DNA of 64,000 nucleotides from Entonaema liquescens (Eukaryota; Ascomycota; Sordariomycetes; Xylariales; Xylariaceae), in assembly GCA_902805475.1 (NCBI GenBank), contig CADCSX010000023.1, positions 2,356,001 to 2,420,000 on the forward strand, read 5' to 3'. The notes below the pieces were generated by a model. It saw only the letters and a list, made by a program, of their open reading frames with translations, had not been told where the DNA came from and did no database searches. Positions 23,264 through 34,333 of the stretch are shown piece after piece. The position numbers and the translations under genes were made by a program. The number at the start of each line of letters is the position of its first letter. Within the stretch, counting starts at the first letter, position 1.

Positions 23264-25742
23264 TTTGCTTGGTTGCTTAGGTGATTTGTTCTTTGGTTAG
23301 GTGGGTTTGGTTTGGTTTGGTTTGGTTGGTGGTGGGGTGTTGCGTTATTGCCGTTGCTGCTGGCGTTGCTGGTTATCTTCGAAAGAGGGGGTTGGTTGTT
23401 ATCTTCAAGGCCGAATTCAAGGTCGGCGGTATGGTTTGATATTTTGGAACTGAAGCTGTGCTTCTTAAGAGTAGGAACTCGTAAAAGAATTTAGGAGGAT
23501 AGTTGTGGCTTGTGGTAGTTGGGTGAGGGATGTGAGTTGGTTGGGAAATATTTGTGGTTGTGGAAGGCTTTCAAGTTATATGAAACTATGGTCTCAATTG
23601 ATGGTTGATGATGAGAGAAAGAAGGGGAGAAGTTGAGAGTTGAGGGTGTGTCAAGCTTCTTTTAAAGTAGCACAATTGAGGCTAATCACCAAGTCAGTGT
23701 GATTCTGAATTGATTCAATGTGAGTGTGTGGAAGGCAGGAGGAGAGTGAGGAGGTTAGGGAATTAAGGCAGTACCTGTCCATGCACAAACCACCAGCAGG
23801 CAGTTAAATCAGTTAATTTTCTTGATCCTATCCCCTAATCACAAGCACAAAAGCTGCACTGGTAATCCCCTCCTAGAATCAGCCCCTAAAAGGAAGGCAC
23901 GCATAATTCTGATTTAATAAAATTTGCTGAGAATCAGTTCCATTGTTACCAGCCTCCTGCCTGGGTACTTTGTTATATGGTGTTCATGATCCTCAAAGAT
24001 AGGTTGAGCAATAACCATATCTGTCTTGATTTGTATTTATTCCGCCCTTTCTTACCCATTTTACAACTGTCACTGCTGTCTCGGGACAGGTTTACCACAT
24101 AAGACAGCCGCGAACAATTTGAAGCTTTGAACAATGATATGGTAAAATCGCAAATCAGATTTCCCAGGAAATTTCCAGCGCAGATATGTTTCGAGAACCT
24201 CAAGACTCTTAGTACCAGCCCCTAAAGTTACGTAGAATATTACACCTATCTTCATAGTACAAGGCATTAAAAACAATCTACGTATTTACTTAGAACTAGA
24301 TTTTTATAAATACCATCCGCCTTGAAGCGGTCCTCCTTACTACGACCCAAACTTGGACGGGACCATCTGTCAGTGCTTATCTGGATTGTAACACATGTAA
24401 TTATGATTCAGTCATATCGAGTAAAAATCTGTCCGCCTCTATTACCTAAAGTATTTGAAGTACTTAATAAATTTGTACGCTGCTTGCAACAACCAAAAAC
24501 ATATCCGAGCAGAGTCTTAGTCCGTATTTCCTGTACCATTCGCCAGCAAGATCAAGATGCCAATCATCCACTTTAAAAATACGCGATAAATCCTGAAATC
24601 CCAGCCAGTAGTATACAAGTCGTAGTACCATTCCCGTGTAACTTCAAATAATTTTCTTTCGCAACAATCATGGATGTAAGTAAGTTTGGTTATGAAGTTG
24701 TATAAATCACGTGCATCCCAGTAGCGTTGTAGGTAGCTAGGTATTAAGTTATAAGCCGTAGAAAATAAGGTTTCCGAATTAAGTCCGCAAAATCACCGGC
24801 TTGTAAGTAAGCTTTGTTTCTCCCTTCCTATTTTTCCCTTACCCTGTAGCTTTCAACTTCTTGGCCACAAACAAGTTTGCTGTAGTCTTTACACCTCAAC
24901 GTTGATATTGCGGTTAATATATTACAACTTGGAGAAGCGGTGATCTTATATGCAGATAAGTAACATTGACTGCGAATAAAGGCACCTAATGTAACACGCT
25001 CGATCCCGCCGCAACGGTACCTGCGCACATCATAGGTGGGGGACACCCTGGGACAACCTTGGGGACAACGTATCCAACCCGCGGCATTCATAGTGTCCAA
25101 CGAATTGAGACTTCGGGAGTTATAACATACAATATCTCCGAGGCGTAAGAGTCATCCATCGAAAAATCGGTGAAGAACGATATTAATATGTACAATCGAC
25201 TCGTCACTTATTCTAGACAATCCCTTGCGAATCACCCACATATGTACTTTATAAGTCGAGAGCAATCACGCGTAGCTACATGCGTACCAACTGAGTTCGA
25301 TGCATCCAGAAGCGCCTTGCCGTATCAGCTATAAACTTGTTACCTACAGCTTACCTATGTATGTGCGTGTCGAGCCGACTAATTCAAGACTAAAGAGGTC
25401 TTGGCATCCCGGTGTGGCGACACGCGGGATGATTCGGGAATGCCATGTAACGGGCACGGAGCCTCATAGGGCAGCAAATGCATACCTATATATAAAGAGT
25501 TTTATTTTCTGTCTACTTCATGCTAGTGTCCGTTGGGCAGGCCCGAATGCAAGGAGTGCTTGCTTCTTAAATATTTAAATATCTTCAGATCCTCCCAGAG
25601 TTTCGACTAGGTTTCACTCTTTATTCTTAACTCAGCTCCAGGCTCGATACATACTGTTCGTTTGTTATAAAGACGCTCTATATTAGAGCACGTAGGACAT
25701 CACATCGTTTATCTACCTGTCTCTTTACCTCATATCATCGCA
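23264..25742. other. Intergenic region, no supportable gene
   Basis: 2.5 kb without a convincing gene. The first 100 bp (promoter of the GC-rich gene) has a GGTTT/GGTTTGG repeat near 23305-23330 and G/T-rich sequence up to ~23760. The rest is AT-rich. Short frames near 24.0-24.6 and 24.8-25.6 kb have no motifs or splice structure. Confidence 0.55.
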
Positions 25743-26114
25743 ATGAAGGCCGAATTCCAAAGTTGGTGGCGGAGTCAAACCGCCCACCCGTCTCGTCTCC
25801 AGCCCACAGTACCCATCTGTCCATGTGCAGCTTGCTTCAACGGCACAGGACATGGTCAGGAAGTCTTCAGTAATCCCATCGATCCTGGAGAGGTTCTACC
25901 ACCGAGAAGTAACACGAGCGCTGCTGTCCTCGAGAAGCCAAAGAAGGATGTATCCAAGACGAAACCAGCCAAGAAACCGTGGTATAAGCAAGCCAGCAGT
26001 CTAGCCCGGAAGCCAAGCATGGCAAGTGTGGCTTCAGATCTAGTTCCTTTACGGGCGGCATCAACAACTCAGTCAACAGTAACACAACGATTCAGCTCAG
26101 AAATCAAGGCCTGA
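25743..26114 (+). CDS. Small hypothetical protein
   Basis: A single 123-aa frame from a true ATG, with coding-like codon use against an AT-rich background. The N-terminus (MKAEFQSWWRSQ) is amphipathic. A cluster of cysteines (CPCAACFNGTGH) might bind metal. The C-terminal half is basic and Ser/Lys/Ala-rich (KKPWYKQASSLARKPS). I recognise no family. It could be a genuine short gene, or the first or last exon of a longer one, although no obvious downstream exon was found. Confidence 0.5.
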   Translation: MKAEFQSWWRSQTAHPSRLQPTVPICPCAACFNGTGHGQEVFSNPIDPGEVLPPRSNTSAAVLEKPKKDVSKTKPAKKPWYKQASSLARKPSMASVASDLVPLRAASTTQSTVTQRFSSEIKA

Positions 26115-26966
26115 GAGTCAATCACTCGGCATCTTAAAAAATTGGATGAATAATTTCGAAGACGGAAGAATCCCGAACACCCTTGCAGCAAACAAGGCCT
26201 CATAAGGCGACGGAGGCAGGAAGAATACCCGCGTGTAAACGTTTCGGCGCAAAGGAGGGCTTAGCGTTTTATTTTGTTAGCGTTCAGCTGTGGCTGCGGC
26301 AACTAGAGATGAAAAAATCTAGCCGCTAGCTATTGTCTTAAGGCTTCTGTTAGGTATTAATGTGTGGCGTTATCATGGAGGACGGTATACTAGAAAAGGC
26401 AAAGGCGAAAAGGTGTCGCCGAGTTTTCAGCGGGCTTACCCGTTCTATCGGGGCTTTTTCTTAGGGCGCTTAGTGGCTTATCGATACCCTAAAAGATGGG
26501 TTTTGTTAAGGATTAAGGTGACAGGGTCAACTGTTGATTCCCGCTGTTGATCCTACGCTATCGGTTTGCGGCATGCGGCTTGCGGCATGCGACTGATCAG
26601 ATTCAGTTATTCGCTCAAGTCGGCGTCACGTTTGTACGGGGAGTTCCGGGGAAGAATATACCCCCAATTTAGCGTTGAATTATAATACACCTCTCTGAAT
26701 ATTTGATATCTTCTTCGTAAGATCTACTTGAAGCTTTACTGTGTTATCTTCTGCCTTGCCCTTGCTTCGATTTGTTGCTTGGAAGTGATACGCCAATCGA
26801 GGAAAGTGACGTCATCTACATCAACTATCTATCAGTCGATTAGCAGCTTCATCTCCGTCTCCAAACGATCAAACTTATAAGGTGATATTATATGCAAGCC
26901 ATAACAGGATCAAGGCGCATATCGATTAATATATGTAAATCTCTCACCGTTAGTACCACAAGAACA
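26115..26966. other. Intergenic, promoter side of the FN3K-like gene
   Basis: A short GC-rich direct repeat (TTGCGGCATGCG twice, about 26564-26591) is the only structured element. The ~150 bp before the start are CT-rich in places, as in fungal leaders. No gene is seen. Confidence 0.55.
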
Positions 26967-28091
26967 ATGGCGTCCAAGGTTGATCCGGCGATCCTAAAAG
27001 CACTTGGTCTAGACGCGCAAGCCACCAAGATCGCTTCGCATGGCGGTTCGGGGTTTGCCTCCACGTTCAAGTTGAGTTCAACGGTAGACGGGAAGGAAAA
27101 GAATTACTTCGTAAAGACCGGGACAGGTGCTGATGCCGAGCTCATGTTTAAAGGTTAGGGTGGGATAGTCCTCCTATGTAGCAACATATATGATACTGCG
27201 CACTTGATAAGAAAAGCTAATAGGTACAACAAAATAGGAGAACACGCCTCCCTCAACGCCATCCACTCGGTCGTCCCCAACCTCTGCCCGAAATCCCACG
27301 CCAACGGCGTCTGCCAGGAGCACCCCAACCGGTTCTTCCTAGTAACAGACTTCCTCGAGCTGGGGTCGTCGCACCCGAGCGGCTCGGGGGAGTCTCTCGC
27401 CAAGAAACTGGCCAAGCTGCACACGACGCGCGCGCCGGTCCCCGACGGCTTCGACGAGCCGGTGTTCGGGTTCCCCGTCACCACGTGCTGCGGGTCCTCG
27501 CCGCAGGACAACGCGTGGAAGAGCTCCTGGGCGGACTTCTACGCGAACAATCGCCTGCGCGGGATCCTGAGGCAGGGCGTGAGGGCGAACGGCCCTGATC
27601 CGGAGTTGGCGAAGATGGTGGAGAGGACGGCGGGTGTGGTGGTGCCGAGACTCATTGGGGACGACCGTGTTAAGGGTGTGTACCCCGTCGTTGTGCACGG
27701 GGACTTGTGGAGCGGGAACCATGGCCGCGGCAGGATTGCAGGTGAGGGAGGAGTCGAGGAGGTATTGTTCGATCCTTCGTCTGTGTATGGCCACTCGGAA
27801 TACGAGTTGGGTATCATGCGCATGTTTGGGGGGTTTGGAACTAGTTTCTGGAAGGAGTACGAGAGCCTGGTGCCGAAGGCCGAACCGAAGGAAGAATGGG
27901 AGGATCGTGTGGCGTTGTACGAATTGTAAGTCGTGCTTCTTTGTGTGCCCATATATTGTTATCTGGTGGAGATCGTACGAAGCTAATCACTGTGCAGATA
28001 TCATCATCTCAACCACTGGGCGCTGTTTGGTGGTGGATATAGAAGTGGAGCGATGTCGATTATGAAGAAGCTTAACACGAAGTACGGGTGA
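26967..28091 (+). CDS. Fructosamine/ketosamine-3-kinase family protein
   Basis: Three exons: 26967-27153, 27238-27925 and 27998-28091, coding for 322 aa, the usual length for the fructosamine kinase family (Pfam PF03881). Members phosphorylate sugar-amine adducts on proteins at O3' so that the glycation product becomes unstable and falls off. The fold is aminoglycoside-phosphotransferase/protein-kinase-like. Visible marks are a Gly-rich N-loop (SHGGSGFAST, ~24-33), the ATP-binding Lys in YFVKTG (K50), an EHASL helix, LVTDFLEL, the catalytic loop HGDLWSGN (216-223), the metal-binding Asp in LFDPSSVYGHSEYE (D241) and a C-terminal YHHLNHWALFGGGY. Introns fall in the N-lobe and just before the C-terminal helix. 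The ATG at 26967 gives the family-like start, and an earlier in-frame ATG at 26892 is less likely. NRK1 follows on the same strand 505 bp later. Confidence 0.93.
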
Positions 28092-28596
28092 ACCCCAAAT
28101 AAAATTCGCAACTAGTAGTGTAGATGGATATATTGTTGTATTTATGAGCTCATGATTCACATTGATAAGTGATGTTTTGTTGGAAGGCAGGGTAAGTCTG
28201 TTGATTAATTCTCCAATGAGACGCAGAAGATGAATCCTTTGATTCAAGTTAGTGATTTATGAAGAGTTAGCATATACAACATTAGTCTTTAAAATATTAT
28301 ATAACAGATCATATCAGATCGTATCTCGTACGCCTCGGCGGAAACATAATAGCGATCGGAGAAAAGGGGAGTCGGTGACCCGGCTGAGTCATCCCGGGCG
28401 GCTCCGAATTTTACCATTACAGGAATTACCTTGAGCAGTCTTCGGTCCGCTAATGATGCAATCGCACCATCTTCATCTTCATCTTCATTTGAAATTTCAA
28501 AGCTGACCCTTATATGCCTTCACTCATTGCTTTACTACATCCTATGCGATATAAGTATAAGCTACCTGATCGTGAAACAACCGGAAAAGGAGCAGC
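28092..28596. other. Intergenic, promoter of the NRK1 gene
   Basis: Same-strand gap between the FN3K-like and NRK1 genes. A (CATCTT)n-like run near 28470-28490 is the only repeat. No gene is seen. Confidence 0.5.
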
Positions 28597-29633
28597 ATGG
28601 GGGACAGGAAGGCTTTCATAGTCGGAATTAGCGGGGCATCGTCAAGTGGGAAGACGACGCTCGCCCGCCTGTTGCGCGATGTCTTCCCTAATACGTTCGT
28701 CCTGCACGAGGACGATTTTTACAGACCTGAGACTGAGTATTTTTATATCCTCTTCTTTTCAACTATGAAAACGTTTATGAAAATGTGCAATGCTAACTAA
28801 TTGGCACCTAGACTACCCTATAAGGAAGGCCTGCTGGACTGGGACTGCGCTGAGGCCATTAACATCCCGGACATGAAGCGGGCCTTGGAACATATCCGGG
28901 CCCAGGGCACTTTTCCTGTAAGTGATTTTTGAAGAGGGGATAGTGTATATGACTCGCTTCGTTCTATTCCTCACGGGGATGAGTCCGAGTTAATTATACC
29001 TGCGCATGTCGCACAACGCCGTCTTGCTCTCTGGGCTACTCCCCCGCATACCGAGTATACCTCAACTAACTCTCACAGCCCTTCGTCGACTCCAAAGAAG
29101 ACCAAAACTCCATCGGCGAGTGTCCCGTCCCCAACGCCACCATCATCGCCGCCAAAGCCAAAGTCTCCCAGTGGCTGCAGCCCGGCCAACCCGGCCACGC
29201 CATCCTCACCACCTCCAACCTACGCATCTGCCTGCTAGACGGGTTTCTCCTGTACTCGCCGCAACTCGAACAAGGCCAGATCCCTGCTCTCCTCGACACC
29301 AGGCTGTTCCTGCTCGTAAGCAAGGCCCGCGCGACCCAGCGCCGCGAGCGTCGTGATGGATACGTCACGCTCGAGGGCTTCTGGGCCGATCCCCCGGGGT
29401 ACGTGGAGAAGGTCGTGTGGCCGAACTATGCGGCGGCTCACAGCGGGTTGTTTGTGGGCGGGGATGTGGAGGGGCGGTTGGATGAGCGGGTGTTAGGAGA
29501 GAAGGGGATATTGGCGCAGACGGATAAGGGGTTGGATGTTGATATGGAGACTACGTTTAACTGGGCGGTAGATACGCTCATAAGGCAATTGGAGGAGGAA
29601 TTTGGGAAGGGAGACAGAAGGGAGAAGTCGTAA
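28597..29633 (+). CDS. NRK1: Nicotinamide riboside kinase
   Basis: Three exons: 28597-28736, 28812-28917 and 29079-29633, coding for 266 aa. The enzyme phosphorylates nicotinamide riboside to NMN in the NAD+ salvage pathway (cytosolic, ATP or GTP dependent). Visible motifs are the P-loop GASSSGKTT (13-21), the substrate and catalytic Asp region HEDDFYRPE (~38-45), LDWDCAEAI with its conserved Asp, the LLDGFLLYS strand (~134-142), the lid Arg cluster QRRERRDGYVT (~169-179) and the DPPGYVEKVVWPNY segment typical of NRK. The second intron (161 nt) is longer than its neighbours. The C-terminus is extended and acidic compared with human NRK1. The 3' end is convergent with the glucoamylase gene, 322 bp apart. 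Confidence 0.95.
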
Positions 29634-29955
29634 TGAAGGTCTGGTTTTCGTGCACGTCTAGGAATGTTACGGTTATATCGGGTAAAGCATATATACAGTC
29701 TACAGATAGGTTTAAGGTATGACCAAGGTAGATTTTGGTCATTTACTTCTATTGATTCTAGATATATCTTGCTTGATCTCGCTCTAAGAGTTATAAGGTC
29801 TGGGGCCTTACTACAAAACTCGTAACTCTTTAGGGCATTAACATCATTTGATTATTCTAGCCTAGTAGCGAAATTCCCCTATTAATTCTAATAACCTGGA
29901 CAGGCTTTCTCTAACATTCTTGAGATGCGACTTAAATAGCTAGGTAGACACTAGA
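29634..29955. other. Convergent intergenic region (NRK1 / glucoamylase)
   Basis: 322 AT-rich bases between two stop codons. They presumably hold both 3' ends. No gene or strong hairpin was noticed. Confidence 0.5.
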
Positions 29956-32005
29956 TCACCGCCAGGTATCAGTCCTCGACGACGAGGTAGCGCAGGTCCG
30001 GGGGACGGTGTAGGCGCGATTCGGGTCGGATTCCCATGTTATTGAGTTGTCGGAGTTGACGACGATGTACTTGTACTGGATGGACTGCCCAGCCGGGAGA
30101 GTGACGGTTACCTTCCATAGAGGGTTGTTGGCGCTGTACTGCGAGGCGCTGAGAGTTACCGCCTTGCTAGTATCCCAGTTTCCGAGAGCAGCAACGTTGC
30201 CGATAACCTTGACGGTCTGGCCCCAGCTCGTAGACTTGATCTCGTTGAATGTAACGGCGACGGCAGTAGCAACAGTGCAGCTACCGGTGGTCGTGGTAGG
30301 GGTAACTGTAGGACGGGTGAAAGTGGAAGTTGGCTTGGTGGTGGTGATGGGAGTTTGGCTAGGGGGGAAAGAAGTAACCGTTGCGGCGGAGTACGATCCA
30401 GCCTGACCTGTCGCCCTGCAGACACCGGGAACAGAAGTAGCACTAGAATCAGGACCTGCCCAGCTGGGTGGGACGACACCGGCTCTTCGTGCAGCGGCCG
30501 TCAAGAAGGAGGCGTACGACCAGGTTAGGTCCCTAGCGGATAGAGGTGACCCGCTGTCGCGGTGATACTGCTCAGCCATGGCTCCATTAGACTCTGCGTA
30601 TTGAGAGACGACGTTGACGAAGCCATCAGCATAGAGGAAGACAGCATTGTAGATCGTGGTGTAGGTTTCTGTGCCGGCCTTGTATGTTCCCGCCTGGACG
30701 TTCGGGACGAGATCCTTGAAGAATGATAGCGAAGTGGGTGTGACCGTGATAGATCCAGTAGTCTGCCATACGTAGAGGGCATCGTAAAGCTGCTCTGCGG
30801 ATGCGAGAGTAAGGAGATACCACCTTGAGTAGTTGTTAGCGTTGGGTATAATTAGCAAACCGATTCAGCAAGATCACTTACGGGTTACCGTTGTAGTAAA
30901 CATCCTCGGGGTATCGTCCCACAGCAATAGCCGAACCGCTGGGGATTCCTGCGTTGATGGAGTAAATATCGCGGAATGCATCAACGACAACCTTGTGGCT
31001 AGAAAGAGCCCTGTCACTGCAGGGCTGGAAGGTCGCAGCGTCGCAACCTAGGGCCGGGTCGAAGTTGTGGATCGATGCCAAGATTGAGTTACCGTCTTTA
31101 GCAGATCGACCATTATTGACGTTGATGTTGGCCAAGGCATAACCGCCTGAAGATGACCAGAACGTCTGCTGGAAGCAGAGGACATGAGGTGCAATATTGT
31201 CGTAAACATCATGGTTTGTGTTGAGGGTCTTCGCTAAAGCGCTTCCTTCAACTAGAGATCGGTGTTGGGCAGCGACGGTGAAGAAAGAGCTTCCGTTGAC
31301 CTCCTCCCAGAGATCGAAGCCGGTCTGGTTCCAGTACTGGGCGACATAGTTGAGATCGTTACGGATGATGGGCCAAACAACAGTGTTGACGGTTGAGGTG
31401 TATCCATTTGCAATGAGCCACTTGGAGTAGGTGATCAATGCAATAGCTCTCAGAGCAGGTCCATCGCGCTGCGGGCGTCCCCAGCCATCAGTGAAAGCGC
31501 TGAGATCGACGTGGTACTTAGCCTCTCCCAGACCCCTTCCATCGGACAGGGAACCCGACGGGTTGGATACAGTTTGCAGCTTGGCTTGAGAGATGATGTA
31601 GTTCTGTATCTGGGTTTGTAGAGACGCATCGTAGTTACTGACAAACCTCTCGATTATAGCCTGAAAGACAAGAGCAGCATCTCTGGTCCAGGTGAAGAAA
31701 TCTGAATTAGGTTATTAGCATCTCATAAATATTCAAGAAAGGTGAGAAGTCCACATACAATCAGGGTCGGACTTAGATGGAGAGGCTACGACAACGCCTG
31801 AACCAGCACCTTGAACACGGTTACCGGTTGATCCGATGTTGGCAAGGAGTTTTTCCAGGGCGATAGGCTCTTCGGTAGCTATGAAGTTGTCTACTGCTCT
31901 CTTAAGGATGACACCCTCTCGTCGTGCCCGGGAAGAACCAGGGTAGCCGAGGATAGTTTGAAAGGCAAAAGTGCCAAGGAGAAACAGAGAAGTGAGGCCC
32001 TGCAT
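29956..32005 (-). CDS. glaA: Secreted glucoamylase, GH15 with C-terminal CBM20
   Basis: Three exons: 31759-32005, 30882-31701 and 29956-30823, coding for 644 aa. Glucan 1,4-alpha-glucosidase releases glucose from the non-reducing ends of starch. A signal peptide (MQGLTSLFLLGTFAFQTILG) and a pro-region ending in KR precede the GH15 domain: ASPSKSDPDYFFTWTRDA (~75-91), DGWGRPQRDGPALRA (~154-168), the catalytic-acid motif DLWEEVNGSSFFT (E215/E216, equivalent to Aspergillus Glu179/180), GRYPEDVYYNGNPWYL and DLTWSYASFLTA. A Thr/Pro/Ser linker (~504-536) leads to a ~108-residue starch-binding CBM20 with VIGNVAALGNWD and YKYIVVNSDNSITWESDPNR. In the loop that carries the catalytic base of A. niger glucoamylase (WGETSASSVPG) this protein reads WAGPDSSATSVPG, with no Glu. 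The ATG at 32005 gives the signal peptide; the in-frame ATG 69 bp upstream does not. Confidence 0.96.
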
Positions 32006-34333
32006 GATGGGTTCGATCAATGAGGTGCTGTTGCTTGCGGAAAGTCCTTGACTTGAGCTATGCAAGATGTCCATCTTTACTACTTTTATACACGAAGCTT
32101 TTCAAAAGCATCGTGAAGAGGCCCTTTGCCTCTTTTGGACACCTGACCGGATGCTACTCTGGAATAGCTGTAGGACCGAATCTCAAGGCTCGTCCGGCGG
32201 TACTTCTCGGTCAATAGGGCGCCACCAGGTAAATCGAACTGGCGGTGTTTAATGGGGCCAATGCAACGCCGCAAAAACAAACTCCGCCTTGAGATTAGGT
32301 GACTTGAGTGCTGAAGATGTTTAGTTCTAGAATCTGGGAATTTGGCGGTAAATACCAGCCAACCAAGCTTCAACTTGGGGCAACTTGGGGCAACTTGGGG
32401 CAACCTGGGGCAACCTGGGGGATCTAGAATCGGGCCGCTCTGGGGTGGTAAGTCTCCAGGAATCGTCAGTGCCGTGCATACGGGGGGTAACGGATTTGAC
32501 GAATTCGGTAATATACCCCTGAAAGACTAAGTGGTCTAGGTCCTAGGTCATTAACAGGAACGGACTATGAGGCTTGGATTTGAAGTTGAATATAAATGTA
32601 CTTACAGCTTCCAAGCTACTGGTAACCCCCATACATATGATTTAAATGACCTCCATGCGGGGAGAAACATCGTCCCCGCATTAATAACAAGTTTGGAGTA
32701 GATGTGAGGGACGGCGTGGCAAAGGGAGTTCCACTATCACCTGCTCGGAGGTCTTCCGGTTGATCCCTAAAGCCTTTTAGATACGTGTGCAATCCCGACT
32801 TGAGCCAGTGTAGCTGCTGACCATTTCCGGGGTTCGAACACTTCATAACAAAAGACTAAAAGAAAACGCGTAGATTGGATAAAGACTTATGGGAAACCGA
32901 TATAGGATATTGAAATTTATTTGATCTACGTCAATTATTTACCTATACGTAATTAAACACATCAGAATATTTACGTAGCATATTTAATAAGGTAATATCA
33001 TAACTCATAATATAAGGATCACAAGACCATATCATCCCCTAAACCTACGTAGACAACGCATTATACTCTTTCATATCGGCCCGCGATATACCTCACCGTA
33101 CCACTTATTCCCAAAGAATAGCTCCCGGCCCAAGCATGACCAAGGCGCATGCAAATTCCAAGCCGAGGCATCGTGACTGTTCCCGGCTTACCATTTGAAA
33201 TCGTCATAGAAGACCCCGATGGTGCTGTGCCTGTGGACTAAGACTGCAAGCTAAGAGCCCTACACCTGGTATCCGCTCAACTAAACTTATAATATGGATT
33301 TATTATAGGGACTTATAATAATGCGGATGGGTCTAGCCTTCGCTCGTCCTAGTAATTGCATTGCGACTACAATCGAATCATGAAATCGACTCTAGCACGG
33401 GGCCTAGTCCGCCCGCGATGAGGCCGAAGAGAAGATATTCTAGCCTCTCTTCGTCACGGACGATATGCCTTCAAACTGCTATTACACATCTTCGCGGCCT
33501 TGCTTTAGATCCATAACACATGACAGACGCGTTAGACGTCCGAGATAGAACCGTCGATGATTGATAATATCGGTATTTCACTCTACAAAATTCAGCACGC
33601 GACATCACCAAAAAAAAAAGCAAACTTTTCTAGACCGAGGCAATCCAACTCGCAGCACATGAAAGCGCCAAGTTGATCCAACAACCCAAATATTTAATCG
33701 GGCAATAGCATGTAAGGTATCTTATGGTTTTCCTCAACCTCATAGATCAATGATCTCGGAAAAAAGGGGTGGAATATAACTCTTGGAGCAAAACCAGTCC
33801 ACCGAGTTACAGCTTTTGACGGCGAACTCAGGCTTTCCGGAATTGCTCCTTACTCTAGGACCTGTCGATTGGATAGACATCATAAAAAAGAGGATGATTC
33901 CATATGTGATTCGAGCTGCCTCGACCATCAACTCTGAATTCGCAGGGCGAACAGAGGACGATCGGGCACAGATCCGTGGTTGTAAAAAAGAAGGAAAGGA
34001 AAATTCTGGGATAGAAAAATCTGAAATTTATTGTGCAGAGACTGACGCGAAAGTGGGGCAGCCTAAAATTGTGCACGGTCCACTTTGTACATAGTTACTA
34101 TCTAGCGCATGTGTCGGCTTCCATTCACTGCGACAAAGCACTGGTGTAGGTAATGACTTTGTAGACTTTCGTTACTTTGTAATCCGATACCTTATCATCA
34201 CTTGACTTCCATCATAGGTAACCACCAAAGCCGCAGATAGCTCCGTTACCATAAAACCTCAACTTCGTAGGTTTCATACTTTTTAATAATCAAAAGTAGC
34301 TATTGACCCTCGTTCAAGATACGACCATCCAAC
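32006..34333. other. Divergent intergenic region, glucoamylase to SNU66
   Basis: 2.3 kb. Beyond the promoter array I see no gene. The TTG-initiated 103-codon frame at 33783-34094 has no motif and no ATG. The middle (32.9-33.7 kb) is AT-rich with frequent stops. Confidence 0.55.
32371..32420 (-). promoter_or_regulatory. 5 x 10 bp promoter array with CreA-like sites upstream of glucoamylase
   Basis: Three CAACTTGGGG units followed by two CAACCTGGGG units form an exact 10-bp-period array, about 365-415 bp upstream of the glucoamylase ATG. The two CCTGGGG units and a further CTGGGG at 32440-32445 fit the CreA/Mig1 carbon-repressor consensus SYGGRG. Glucoamylase genes are classic CreA targets. 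A 10-bp spacing would put the sites on one face of the helix. Binding is inference. Confidence 0.6.

Noticed and set aside
32800..32850. GGGGTTCGAACAC resembling a tRNA T-arm
   Set aside because: No anticodon or D-arm at the right distance on either strand.
33783..34094. 103-codon frame upstream of SNU66
   Set aside because: Begins at TTG, no ATG, no recognisable motif.
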